Shown one piece after another: positions 34,734-43,403 of a stretch of DNA of 64,000 bases. Location of the stretch: contig NZ_CP011924.1 in NCBI RefSeq assembly GCF_000238315.3, positions 1,404,501 to 1,468,500 on the forward strand. The letters run 5' to 3'. The notes under the pieces were generated by a model that saw only the letters and a list, made by a program, of their open reading frames with translations, did no database searches and was not told the origin of the DNA. Origin of the DNA: Pseudoalteromonas piscicida (GTDB lineage Bacteria; Pseudomonadota; Gammaproteobacteria; Enterobacterales; Alteromonadaceae). The first letter of the stretch is position 1. Each line of letters begins with the position of its first letter. Both the position numbers and the translations under genes were made by a program.

Positions 34734-35810
34734 TTAAAATACCATGTCGATGCCAATTGTAATGGCTTTACTATCACCCGCGACCGCTAAACCAACGGAG
34801 TTATCCTCCACCTCATCATACTGAATCTTGAAAGCAGCGGAGGAATGAAAATCCCAACGTACTCCAAACGAAGTCGTTTCATGGCTTTCGGCATCCTCGC
34901 CCTCGCCTTCAAAATCTGCGTAAGATACAAATGGCGTGATATTGTCAAAACGATAGCCCAATGTCAGCATCTTGGTATCTAGATTACCGTCCAAGTCCAA
35001 CCGATTTAGCTCAGATAAAATAAAGAAATTTCCCCAGTCTGCATTTACTGCTAAACCATAAAACTTACCATCTCGCTCATCACTTCCCTCCCATAAGACC
35101 GGCTCTCCAGAACGATATCGCTGGTTGGTGTAGCGCATATGGGTTAAACGCACTTCAAGCCAGTCATTACTGGTTTGAATTACGCCGCCTAGGATGTCTT
35201 TCCAGATTTCTCTAGTTGGTTCTTGAAAGAAAAACTCGCTCAACAGCTTATTGTCATCATCGTCTTCTTTACCCGCGTAAATATTCCCGCTTAATGACCA
35301 ATCGCCTATACTGCCGCTGTAGAGCATATTGACGCCATTATAATTAAAAATTTGCCAGGTGTAGTTGTCCGCGGGTGCACGCATCCAAATATAGGCGTAA
35401 CCCACATCATAAAAGTCGGAATAATAGAATAGTGGTAAGCGTTTTTTACCTGCTTGGAAAGTCCAATTCTCATTAATCTCATAGGACAAATAAGCCCACT
35501 CAAACTTTGCATCAAAATCATCTGCGCCGCGCGCAACAATCTGACCAGTAACGCTTAAACCTTCGGTTAGATCAGCACTAAATTGAAGACCCATCAATGT
35601 TTCAGGTTCAAATGAGATATCCTCGTCGTAAACACTGACGATAGGATAATCGGCGAGAAATATTGGATCGTTTATTCCAAATTGTGGAACACCACTTCCG
35701 CTCAACACCTTACCAGCATTGATACTTGCGAATCCGGAAAAGTTAACCTCTGCATGCCCTGAAAAACAGGCAAGGCAAAGGGTACAACCTAAAGCTAGTT
35801 TCATCTTCAT
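34734..35810 (-). CDS. Outer-membrane porin-like beta-barrel protein
   Basis: A 358-residue protein with signal peptide MKMKLALGCTLCLACFSGHA. The mature protein has alternating hydrophobic/polar strands with aromatic girdles, a lysine/acidic-rich middle (KEDDDDNKLL) and a C-terminal aromatic residue (GIDMVF), as expected for an outer-membrane barrel. The adjacent PstS-like gene suggests a phosphate- or anion-linked porin, but selectivity cannot be read from the sequence. Confidence 0.7.
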   Translation of the reverse strand: MKMKLALGCTLCLACFSGHAEVNFSGFASINAGKVLSGSGVPQFGINDPIFLADYPIVSVYDEDISFEPETLMGLQFSADLTEGLSVTGQIVARGADDFDAKFEWAYLSYEINENWTFQAGKKRLPLFYYSDFYDVGYAYIWMRAPADNYTWQIFNYNGVNMLYSGSIGDWSLSGNIYAGKEDDDDNKLLSEFFFQEPTREIWKDILGGVIQTSNDWLEVRLTHMRYTNQRYRSGEPVLWEGSDERDGKFYGLAVNADWGNFFILSELNRLDLDGNLDTKMLTLGYRFDNITPFVSYADFEGEGEDAESHETTSFGVRWDFHSSAAFKIQYDEVEDNSVGLAVAGDSKAITIGIDMVF

Positions 35811-35934
35811 TGTGATTCATCCCAATTGCTTGTTCTACAAGTACTACATTGCAAGTATAGTTAAATTTAAAAAAATGCTAGCAAAAGCAGCAAATTGATA
35901 AAAATATTTGCAGAAAAAGGGATGAAATAGGAAC

Positions 35935-35958
35935 AAAAAGCAGCTTACGCTGCTTTTT
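35935..35958. terminator. Terminator after yejK
   Basis: AAAAAGCAGC / GCTGCTTTTT, perfect 10-bp stem with loop TTAC, giving A and T tracts on both strands. It lies just after the leftward yejK stop. Confidence 0.85.
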
Positions 35959-35963
35959 AACAA

Positions 35964-36977
35964 CTAAGATTCATCGTTATAATAACGTTCAATTTGGTCC
36001 TTCAAGTTAGGCGGTACACCTTTAATCGTAAGCGTATCAGTCGCAGCATCATAAATAACCCGCTCACCCAAATGCTTCCGTTCAAAGCCAACGCTTACTC
36101 CACCGCCAAGCCCAGAAAATTTCACCATACTTGTTACTGTCTTTTTATCGACAGGAAAGCTTTCTTCCAGCTCATAGCCCTGCTCTTTATAAAAGTCTTC
36201 AAACTTCACGTCTGCAGACTTCGAAAGCGTCTCGGACAGTGTATTAACATCTGCGTCCTCACCGCTTGAAACACAGTCGTTACAGTAATCAAAAATTTCC
36301 TTGCGGATGTCGTCTTTTTCAGACTTTTCAAATTGCTGTGTAGACAAATAATCCTCAACCGCGTGTAACATAATTTGCGATTGCTGCTTTGGATCGATCC
36401 CCTCTTCACAACCAAGAAAATCTAAAAAGAAATCAGCAACTTTTCGACCCGCACGCCCCTTAATGAAGGAAATATAACGGTTTTCTTCTGCGGCCGTATC
36501 CCAAGCATCTAAATCGATTCTCGCAGCCAATTGCATACGTGAAATATCTAAGTGTTTTGCTGCGGATAAGTCTAAGTCTGAGGTAATTGTGTAATGTTCT
36601 TTAATATTAATCAGTGCAATCATAATAAAATTGCTGGCAACATACTGATAATGACAAAACACTAGATACCCAGTTTCATGAAATGCATATTTATTAAGCT
36701 CTTCTTTAAGCACGTTGGTTGCTTCTTGGGTTAAATTCCAAAAGTTAAGCTCATTATTTCGATAACTCTGCATCGCAGACGCGACCACACTGCTTTTTTC
36801 GCCGCTAAAAGCACAGAACCCTTTACCCGGTTTGCCATTGTAGGCATGATGCAATTGTTCAATGAAAACATTAACTTTGTCATTGATTTGCATTTCATCG
36901 TCACGTAGATGTATTTCGGTATCTTCGTCTTGTTTGTCTACATAGTGAACAACTAGTTTTTTTACCTCAACGCTCAT
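35964..36977 (-). CDS. yejK: Nucleoid-associated protein YejK/NdpA
   Basis: A 337-residue protein close to E. coli YejK (335 residues), starting MSVEVKKLVVHYVDK. Recognisable segments include GFCAFSGE near residue 53, DISRMQLAARIDLDAW near residue 148, YISFIKGRAGRKVADFFLDFLGC near residue 169, and VKFSGLGGGVSVGFERKHLG near the C-terminus. YejK associates with the nucleoid; molecular role is not well defined. It is divergent from yejL/yejM, the conserved arrangement in gammaproteobacteria. Confidence 0.9.
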   Translation of the reverse strand: MSVEVKKLVVHYVDKQDEDTEIHLRDDEMQINDKVNVFIEQLHHAYNGKPGKGFCAFSGEKSSVVASAMQSYRNNELNFWNLTQEATNVLKEELNKYAFHETGYLVFCHYQYVASNFIMIALINIKEHYTITSDLDLSAAKHLDISRMQLAARIDLDAWDTAAEENRYISFIKGRAGRKVADFFLDFLGCEEGIDPKQQSQIMLHAVEDYLSTQQFEKSEKDDIRKEIFDYCNDCVSSGEDADVNTLSETLSKSADVKFEDFYKEQGYELEESFPVDKKTVTSMVKFSGLGGGVSVGFERKHLGERVIYDAATDTLTIKGVPPNLKDQIERYYNDES

Positions 36978-37042
36978 CTTTGTTTTTCACGCCTCTAATG
37001 TTAAAATGTAAAAATTATTGCTTTTATAAATTGAACCAACTG

Positions 37043-37255
37043 ATGCCTATCCAATCAAAGTATTCCAATAAACAAGTAGAAGAAATTGTTGACCAATTAG
37101 TTAATGTATTAAGCTCGCAAAACGCACCAGTTGATCTCAGCTTAATGTGTTTGGGTAATTCTATCACGCACATTCTAAAAGAACATGTTCCAGAGAGTAA
37201 GAGACAATCTGTTGCCGAAAATTTTGCCAAAGCACTTACACAATCAGTAAAGTAA
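37043..37255 (+). CDS. yejL: YejL-family (DUF1414) protein
   Basis: A 70-residue protein, MPIQSKYSNKQVEEIVDQLVNVLSSQ..., matching the small YejL family in length and pattern (LSLMCLGNSITHILKEHVP, RQSVAENFAKAL). Function is unknown. ATG 37043 was chosen because it gives the family N-terminus; the open frame back to 36980 overlaps the yejK promoter side. The stop is four bases before the yejM-like start. Confidence 0.85.
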   Translation: MPIQSKYSNKQVEEIVDQLVNVLSSQNAPVDLSLMCLGNSITHILKEHVPESKRQSVAENFAKALTQSVK

Positions 37256-37259
37256 CGGA

Positions 37260-38780
37260 ATGAATCTTACACCGCACAGCCCTTTTTCATCAAAAGCAAG
37301 TCAATTACTCAGCTGGGGACACTGGTTTACCTTTGCTAACATTGGCTTAGTTTTATTGATTAGCTCAGTTTATTTGTTCGCCGACAAAGCGCCAAGTACC
37401 TTTGTCGGTTGGTTTTATATGCTGATCACGTGGATAAGCCATACCAGCTTTATCACTTTTTGTGCGTTTGTATTAACTATCTTTCCGCTTAGTTTAATAT
37501 TCCCTTACCCGCGACATATTCGCGGCATGGCTGCGATTATTGCCTCGGTTGGTATTGTTGTACTAACAGTGGATGCCTTTGTTTACCTACAACTTGGCTA
37601 CCATATCAACCCAGCTTCGCTTTCCGATATTTTTGTTTTATTGTGGGAAACCTTAGTCGGATCATCCCTAGTTAATCTCATAATTACCATTGCAATGCTT
37701 GGACTGGTGCTCACTTTTGAACTACTCGCGGGCAATTATGCTTGGCGTCATTTAGCCGAGCTTAAATCCTATAAATTCCCTCGCTATGCGACTGGCACCA
37801 TTGTGACCTGCTTTGCGCTCAGTCACAGCCTGCATATTTGGGCTGATGCGAATGCCTTTTTCGATATCACTAAGCAAGATAATGTATTACCCCTCTCTTA
37901 TCCTACAACCGCAAAGAGCTTACTCGCCAGACACGATTTACTTGATATCGAGCAGTATGAAGAAGCGCACTCACTAAGCATTGGTGATACGCATTCAAAA
38001 TACAAAGCCCCTGTAATTTCGGCGGTATGCAAAGAAAAGAAAGATACCACAGAGCAACCTATCAACGTTTATGCTTACACAGATGAGGCGCTGTTCCAAA
38101 AAACAGCAGCAGCACTTCAGAGCAACGGGAAAAATAACGTGTTCCGAATAGATTCTGTTTTACGCGCAGGAAAAAGCAGCGATGCGCTATTCAGCCTGAT
38201 TTACGGTCTACCGAGTTATTATAAAGAGTCTGTCCTGCTGCAGCAGCAAGTTCCGGTATGGTCAATTAATAATGACTTAATGAGTGTTAATACTAACGGC
38301 GAGTTCTCTTTTGTGCCTTCTCATCAAGCAAGTAAATTAACAATCATTGAAGTAAGTGACGAAATTGACATTGATAGTTCAAAGCCGTTCGTGGCAATTG
38401 ATATTAGTGCACAGCAAGCGACGGTATTAACCAGTTCTGCGGTAACGAACATTGACCTGTTTGCTCAGGCTTCTGGTCTTGTGCAGCCCAATGACATCAC
38501 CTACACCCTGTTAAGCTCTTATCTAGGTTGCGATCCCCTTGCTCAGCAAAGTATGCTGGCATCGAACATTAAAACTCGCTCACATGCAGAAGGCGTTAAC
38601 TTTACCCAAGGTGTCTTAGTTGCCTTCAAAAAAGACAAAATCACCTTAGTCAATCAAGATGGCAGCTTCAAGCAGATGTCAGCAAAGGAAGGCTTTGTGT
38701 TAAACGGTAGTCTAGATATTCCATTTTTAATACAAAGTATTAAGACATTAAAAAAATTCACAGCCCCTGAAGCACAATAA
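37260..38780 (+). CDS. yejM: YejM/PbgA/LapC-like inner-membrane protein
   Basis: A 506-residue protein with five hydrophobic segments in residues ~1-190 (DUF3413 region) and a large periplasmic part. E. coli YejM (586 residues) has the same layout and regulates LpxC turnover through LapB. Compared with E. coli the C-terminal sulfatase-like domain is divergent; I cannot recognise the usual fold motifs apart from scattered similarity. The yejK-yejL-yejM synteny is the main support for orthology. Confidence 0.75.
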   Translation: MNLTPHSPFSSKASQLLSWGHWFTFANIGLVLLISSVYLFADKAPSTFVGWFYMLITWISHTSFITFCAFVLTIFPLSLIFPYPRHIRGMAAIIASVGIVVLTVDAFVYLQLGYHINPASLSDIFVLLWETLVGSSLVNLIITIAMLGLVLTFELLAGNYAWRHLAELKSYKFPRYATGTIVTCFALSHSLHIWADANAFFDITKQDNVLPLSYPTTAKSLLARHDLLDIEQYEEAHSLSIGDTHSKYKAPVISAVCKEKKDTTEQPINVYAYTDEALFQKTAAALQSNGKNNVFRIDSVLRAGKSSDALFSLIYGLPSYYKESVLLQQQVPVWSINNDLMSVNTNGEFSFVPSHQASKLTIIEVSDEIDIDSSKPFVAIDISAQQATVLTSSAVTNIDLFAQASGLVQPNDITYTLLSSYLGCDPLAQQSMLASNIKTRSHAEGVNFTQGVLVAFKKDKITLVNQDGSFKQMSAKEGFVLNGSLDIPFLIQSIKTLKKFTAPEAQ

Positions 38781-38845
38781 CCTTGAACAAAGTGGGATGT
38801 CATCTATGGTTAAGTAGATATTAACTGTTACAGCAAGGATGCCAT

Positions 38846-39322
38846 ATGCAATTGTATCTAAAACTACTTGTACTTATTTTTGTCTCTACTCATTGTTTCG
38901 CCACAACAACGGTAAAATACTTCAAATGCACGACCGACAGAGGCATCGTTTTTAGCCAATTTCCCTGCTCGGCCAATGCGACCCAGCATACGATAACTAC
39001 ATCCGATCCTAAAGCCTCAGCTCCCTCAGAACAGCACTATAAAACGCTAAATAATTTGGAACGTAACCAAATTGCGAAAAGGACAAAGCGTGCGCTCAGA
39101 GCCAAACACCATGAAAAAGCCGTGCTCAATCGCAAAAGAGATACCGCGGTTAGAGAGCAACAGGATAAATTAACTAAACTGATGAATGAAGACAGGCGCA
39201 AAAAGGTCGTCAGACAAGTTAAAAAGGAAATAAAGGCCATTAATAAGGCACATGCTAAAGCGATTAAAAGCCTAGAGAAAGAGATTTCAAAATTAGAAAA
39301 GCAACTCAAGGAATATGAGTGA
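38846..39322 (+). CDS. DUF4124-like secreted coiled-coil protein
   Basis: A 158-residue protein with signal peptide MQLYLKLLVLIFVSTHCFA. The mature start VKYFKCTTDRGIVFSQFPC resembles DUF4124, a small periplasmic domain of unknown role. Residues ~65-158 are very rich in Lys/Arg/Glu and likely form a coiled coil. It follows the yejM-like gene by 65 bases without a clear terminator. Confidence 0.65.
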   Translation: MQLYLKLLVLIFVSTHCFATTTVKYFKCTTDRGIVFSQFPCSANATQHTITTSDPKASAPSEQHYKTLNNLERNQIAKRTKRALRAKHHEKAVLNRKRDTAVREQQDKLTKLMNEDRRKKVVRQVKKEIKAINKAHAKAIKSLEKEISKLEKQLKEYE

Positions 39323-39404
39323 TATAGCTGCTCATTTGCATTGATTGCCTTTTTGAGAATCGCACTTGGTCAATGAGCATTCGCTATCGTTATACAAATG
39401 CTTT

Positions 39405-39421
39405 AACTGGTATTACCAGAT
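39405..39421 (+). promoter_or_regulatory. FadR-operator-like palindrome upstream of aceK
   Basis: AACTGGTATTACCAGAT contains a perfect CTGGTA-T-TACCAG palindrome and resembles the FadR consensus AACTGGTCNGACCAGTT. It lies ~65 bases upstream of aceK, a glyoxylate-shunt control gene, which makes FadR control plausible. A similar TGGTAATACCA occurs at 56916, so the motif may instead be part of a dispersed repeat. Confidence 0.4.
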
Positions 39422-39484
39422 GACTTTTCGCACATTACCTTGTAAAGTGAAACCACTCGCGTGGATAATTTATGAGGGATGTAG

Positions 39485-41209
39485 ATGCAAGCACAGCAGT
39501 TAGCAGAGCGAATTTTATCAGGTTTCCAAAACCACTATCACGCATTTGTAAAAATTACCAAACTGGCACCCATCGCTTTTGCTGCTCAAAATTGGGGAGA
39601 GATAGAACGAATAAGTAAAGCGAGGATCAGCCAATACGATAGCAAAGTTGATGAAACCGCACAAAAGTTAATACAACTCTATGGCTCGACGCAACTGGAT
39701 GAATCGCTATGGTATCAAGTAAAACAGGCTTACCTTGAGCGTCTTACCTTTCACCCTCAACCAGAGCTTGCTGAAACTTTCTATAATTCAGTTTTTTGTC
39801 GCCTCTTTCACCGCCGATATTACAATAGCGATTTCATTTTTGTTGAAACCCAGCTAGCTAACGCCACGTCACTCCCTGTAGAAGCTGAGTATCGAAGTTA
39901 TTTCCCAGTCGTCAATGGCCTCAAGCCCACCATAAAAAGAATTATTGAACATATTGACTTTCATTGTGAATTTGAAGATTTAGATAGAGATATTCGACTA
40001 CTCGTTAAGGCGTTTCTTAAACAAGCACCTAACACGCATCATCAAGCGCATTTAATGCGCTTCGATATCCTCAGCGCACCTTTCTATCGTAATAAAGGTG
40101 CCTATAATGTCGGCCGAGTGGTATCTAAATCTGGTGTACAGCCGTTTATCATTTCGGTATTACATGCACAAACTGGGGGCTTACTGATCGATGCGCTGCT
40201 TACCAATAGCTCACAAATGCGGGTGATTTTTGGTTTTGCGCGTGCTTACTTTTTAGTAGAGACCCATGCCCCATCTGCGCTAGTTAAGTTTTTAAATCAA
40301 CTCATGCCAAATAAAACAAAAGCTGAACTTTATAACGCCATCGGCTTTCATAAGCAGGGGAAAACCGAATTTTATCGTGAGTTTTTACACCACTTAGCTA
40401 ATTCCGAAGAACAATTTGAAGTCGCACCAGGCACACCGGGTATGGTGATGATGGTATTCACTCTGCCAAGCTTTCCCTATGTTTTTAAAGTGATCCGTGA
40501 CCAATTTCCAGAAAGTAAGCCATTTACAAAGACGACCGTTTTAGAGCGCTACCAACTCGTAAAGCGCCACGATCGTGTGGGTAGAATGGCAGATACAATT
40601 GAATATTCCGATGTAGTGATCCCACTTGCACGTATTTCATCAGCCCTTTATCAGCTATTGCTGGATTCTATCTCTCAAAGTATACGTATTGAGGGGGACA
40701 ATATGGTGATAAAGCACTTGTATATTGAGCGCCGCATGACACCGCTCAACCTCTTTGTACAGCAAGCCGATGAAGAAAAGTGCGAGCAAGTCATTAGAGA
40801 TTATGGCTATGCGCTCAAAGAAATGCTCGCTGTAAACATTTTTCCAGGAGACATGCTGTTAAAAAACTTTGGCGTAAGTAAACATCATAGAGTTATCTTC
40901 TATGACTATGATGAGGTGCAATATCTCACGGAAATGAACTTTAGAGCGCTGCCAAAACAAGGGCTTGATAATATGTACGACTCTGGCGATATTTCCAGTG
41001 CACCGCAAGACGTCTTTCCTGAACAGTTGTGTACATTTGTTCTGACAAATCCTACACTAAAGGAAATGTTTCTGCGCCATCATGCTGATTTGGCTGAGGT
41101 GCTGTTTTGGCAGCAAGCACAACGAGATATTCGTGAGAGAGTAGTAAGACATATTTACCCTTATCCACATGAAAATCGCTTTCTCCAAGATGCCAAAAAA
41201 GAAGAATAA
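39485..41209 (+). CDS. aceK: Isocitrate dehydrogenase kinase/phosphatase AceK
   Basis: A 574-residue AceK, the usual family length (~570-580). It phosphorylates and dephosphorylates isocitrate dehydrogenase, directing flux into the glyoxylate shunt. Visible segments are TFHPQPELAETFYNSVFCRLFHR near residue 91, FEVAPGTPGMVMMVFTLPSFPYVFKVIRD near residue 315 (ATP-binding region with Lys), MLAVNIFPGDMLLKNFG near residue 450 and YDYDEVQYL near residue 474 (metal-binding acidic residues). aceA and aceB are not in the neighbourhood, so aceK stands apart from its usual operon. Confidence 0.93.
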   Translation: MQAQQLAERILSGFQNHYHAFVKITKLAPIAFAAQNWGEIERISKARISQYDSKVDETAQKLIQLYGSTQLDESLWYQVKQAYLERLTFHPQPELAETFYNSVFCRLFHRRYYNSDFIFVETQLANATSLPVEAEYRSYFPVVNGLKPTIKRIIEHIDFHCEFEDLDRDIRLLVKAFLKQAPNTHHQAHLMRFDILSAPFYRNKGAYNVGRVVSKSGVQPFIISVLHAQTGGLLIDALLTNSSQMRVIFGFARAYFLVETHAPSALVKFLNQLMPNKTKAELYNAIGFHKQGKTEFYREFLHHLANSEEQFEVAPGTPGMVMMVFTLPSFPYVFKVIRDQFPESKPFTKTTVLERYQLVKRHDRVGRMADTIEYSDVVIPLARISSALYQLLLDSISQSIRIEGDNMVIKHLYIERRMTPLNLFVQQADEEKCEQVIRDYGYALKEMLAVNIFPGDMLLKNFGVSKHHRVIFYDYDEVQYLTEMNFRALPKQGLDNMYDSGDISSAPQDVFPEQLCTFVLTNPTLKEMFLRHHADLAEVLFWQQAQRDIRERVVRHIYPYPHENRFLQDAKKEE

Positions 41210-41225
41210 TACAAAGGAAAACTGA

Positions 41226-42164
41226 GTGAACATTAGTAAAATTGACCTTAACCTGCTGGTTTACCTCGATACCTTACTTCGAGAGTGCAATGTAACACGT
41301 GCCGCAAATCAATTAAGTATTACCCAACCGGCAATGAGTAACGGTCTTAAGCGTCTCAGAAACCTCTTTAACGACCCTATTTTGGTACGTACCAGCGAAG
41401 GCATGGTGCCAACAGAGCGCGCGCTTGAGCTGCAGCCTGTGATCCGTGGCATACTCATGACTTTGGAAGAAACCTTAGCCCCTAACAGGGAGTTTGAAGC
41501 AGCGAGTAGTAATCGAGTATTTAGGATTATGGCCAGCGACTATGCTGCAAGTACGCTTGCGCCAAAACTTCTAACTAAACTTCATGAAGAAGCCCCAGAT
41601 ACAACCCTTGATATTCTCACGCCGAGTGATGTTACTTTTCATGATGTAGAAAATGGCAAGGTAGACATGGCAATTAACCGCTTCGAAAATCTACCGCAAT
41701 CGTTTCACCACAAACGAATTTGGAAGGATAGTTTTTGCTGTCTGGTGAAATCCGATAACCCCGTTATTACCAACTTTACGCTTGATGCCTATTTAAAATC
41801 TCGCCATATTTGGGTCAGTAAAACTGGATTTGGTGTTGGGGTCGGAATGGATCCTGCAGATGTACAGAAGCTTGGCTGGGTTGACGAAGCGCTTGCACAC
41901 TTTGGAAAACACAGAAACATCGCAACTTTTACACGTAATTATCATGTTGCAATTCATTTAGCAAAAGAGCAGAACTTAATCGCAACATTGCCGTCAAAAG
42001 CCGCGAATATCTATCGTGATGATCCGACCTTAGCAGTTCTGGAGCCGCCATTCCCTATTCCGCCGTTTGAGTTAGATATGATTTGGAGCCCGCTATTACA
42101 TCGCGATGCGAGTCATATTTGGTTAAGACAAAAAATTGCCGAGGTAGCTGAAGAGCTAGCATAG
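41226..42164 (+). CDS. LysR-family transcriptional regulator
   Basis: A 312-residue LysR regulator with the N-terminal winged helix LDTLLRECNVTRAANQLSITQPAMSNGLKRLRNLFNDPILVRT (~residues 15-57) and a substrate-binding domain. It resembles the NodD/SyrM/LeuO-like subgroup (ISKIDLNLLVYLDTLL start). A GTG start at 41226 is preceded by AAGGAA with a six-base gap. It lies 16 bases after aceK, so the two may be cotranscribed; the effector is unknown. Confidence 0.85.
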   Translation: MNISKIDLNLLVYLDTLLRECNVTRAANQLSITQPAMSNGLKRLRNLFNDPILVRTSEGMVPTERALELQPVIRGILMTLEETLAPNREFEAASSNRVFRIMASDYAASTLAPKLLTKLHEEAPDTTLDILTPSDVTFHDVENGKVDMAINRFENLPQSFHHKRIWKDSFCCLVKSDNPVITNFTLDAYLKSRHIWVSKTGFGVGVGMDPADVQKLGWVDEALAHFGKHRNIATFTRNYHVAIHLAKEQNLIATLPSKAANIYRDDPTLAVLEPPFPIPPFELDMIWSPLLHRDASHIWLRQKIAEVAEELA

Positions 42165-42170
42165 CGATAT

Positions 42171-42198
42171 ACCTAAGCTTTGCTTAGGTGCGCTTTTT
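42171..42198 (+). terminator. Terminator after the LysR gene
   Basis: ACCTAAGC / GCTTAGGT stem with a three-base loop, followed by GCGCTTTTTG, seven bases after the stop codon. Confidence 0.75.
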
Positions 42199-42263
42199 GA
42201 AATTGGTATCACCAGCTAATTGAACTATCCTTTTATCTATATGCATAAAAGGTGCAAGATAGC

Positions 42264-42647
42264 ATGGCGAAATTCTCTTATAGAACAACGGTTGATAGTA
42301 AAGAGAAACTTATCCACGCAGCCGCATACGGGGAATGCGTGGAAGCCAATATTATCGAGATGTACAAAAATTTAGGGCTTGCACTTAAATCGAATCAGCT
42401 AAAGAGTTTAGTTATCGACGTATCTCAATTACATATCACCTACGATTACCCAAGCGTCCTAACCGTTTTACAAAAACTCAATCAATTTGTCGATGGGATC
42501 ACTCTTGCTCGAGTTATCTCCCCCTCAGACACCAAAAGTGGATTAATTGAAGCATTTGCTGACAAGCACGGTTTAACGATTAAGAACTTCGAGAACTACA
42601 ACGACGCAGTGGCTTGGGTACATACTGTGAATCCAAAAAATAATTAA
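42264..42647 (+). CDS. Unknown protein, possibly STAS/SpoIIAA-like
   Basis: A 127-residue soluble protein, MAKFSYRTTVDSKEKLIHAAAYGE. Alternating strand/helix pattern (LKSLVIDVSQLHITYDYPSV, ITLARVISPSD) is reminiscent of STAS/SpoIIAA-like folds, but no diagnostic motif is seen. ATG 42264 was preferred to the in-frame GTG 42252, which overlaps the AAAAGG stretch. No function is assigned. Confidence 0.6.
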   Translation: MAKFSYRTTVDSKEKLIHAAAYGECVEANIIEMYKNLGLALKSNQLKSLVIDVSQLHITYDYPSVLTVLQKLNQFVDGITLARVISPSDTKSGLIEAFADKHGLTIKNFENYNDAVAWVHTVNPKNN

Positions 42648-42757
42648 GAATATTCAGAATAAAGTCATGATATCAGTGATATTATTTGCCGTTGGTCAAT
42701 AACAAATGGCCAACCATTAGCAATTTGTGAACAACCTTTATTTCATAATAGGGAACT

Positions 42758-43366
42758 ATGGAACACTATATCTCAACGTTCATTTTTTTCTTTGCGGTCA
42801 TCGACCCCATTGGCACTATACCGGTATTTATCGCAACTACCACAGGCTTTGATATCGCGACAAAACGAAAAATAGCGGTTAAAGCCACACTGGTTGCAGC
42901 CATTGTATTGCTATTTTTTATTATTGCAGGTGAAATCATTTTAAACGCAATTGGTATTCCCCTACCTGCATTCGCGATTGCCGGAGGCATCGTACTGTTC
43001 ATCTTTGCCATGACAATGATTTTTGGCGAGGGTAAGCCAAGTGAAGAAATTAAGTTAGACAATAAAGCATCCGACATCGCTATTTTCCCTTTAGCAATGC
43101 CTTCTATCGCAAGCCCTGGAGCTATGTTGGCAGCTGTTTTGCTTACCAAAAACAGTGAAAATAATGTATTTGAACAACTCCAAACCTCGATTCTTATGCT
43201 CAGCGTATTGGCTATCGTGTTGATATTTCTACTAGTTGCGACAAAAATTCACCAATGGATTGGTGATAGTGGCGCAAGTATCGTCAGCCGCGTAATGGGA
43301 CTTATCTTAGCTTCCGTTGCAGTATCTAGTGTATTGGCAGGTATTAAAGAGTATTTTATGTTGTGA
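42758..43366 (+). CDS. MarC-family membrane protein
   Basis: A 202-residue protein with about six membrane segments and the family motifs FFAVIDPIGTIPVFIA near residue 12 and FPLAMPSIASPGAMLA near residue 110. MarC proteins were once linked to multidrug resistance but their role is not established. It is a single gene with its own terminator. Confidence 0.87.
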   Translation: MEHYISTFIFFFAVIDPIGTIPVFIATTTGFDIATKRKIAVKATLVAAIVLLFFIIAGEIILNAIGIPLPAFAIAGGIVLFIFAMTMIFGEGKPSEEIKLDNKASDIAIFPLAMPSIASPGAMLAAVLLTKNSENNVFEQLQTSILMLSVLAIVLIFLLVATKIHQWIGDSGASIVSRVMGLILASVAVSSVLAGIKEYFML

Positions 43367-43377
43367 TAGAGAGTAAC

Positions 43378-43398
43378 GAGAGGGTTAGCCCTCTCTTT
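43378..43398 (+). terminator. Terminator after marC-family gene
   Basis: GAGAGGG / CCCTCTC stem with a TTAG loop and a TTT tail, between convergent genes. Confidence 0.65.
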
Positions 43399-43403
43399 CG
43401 ATG

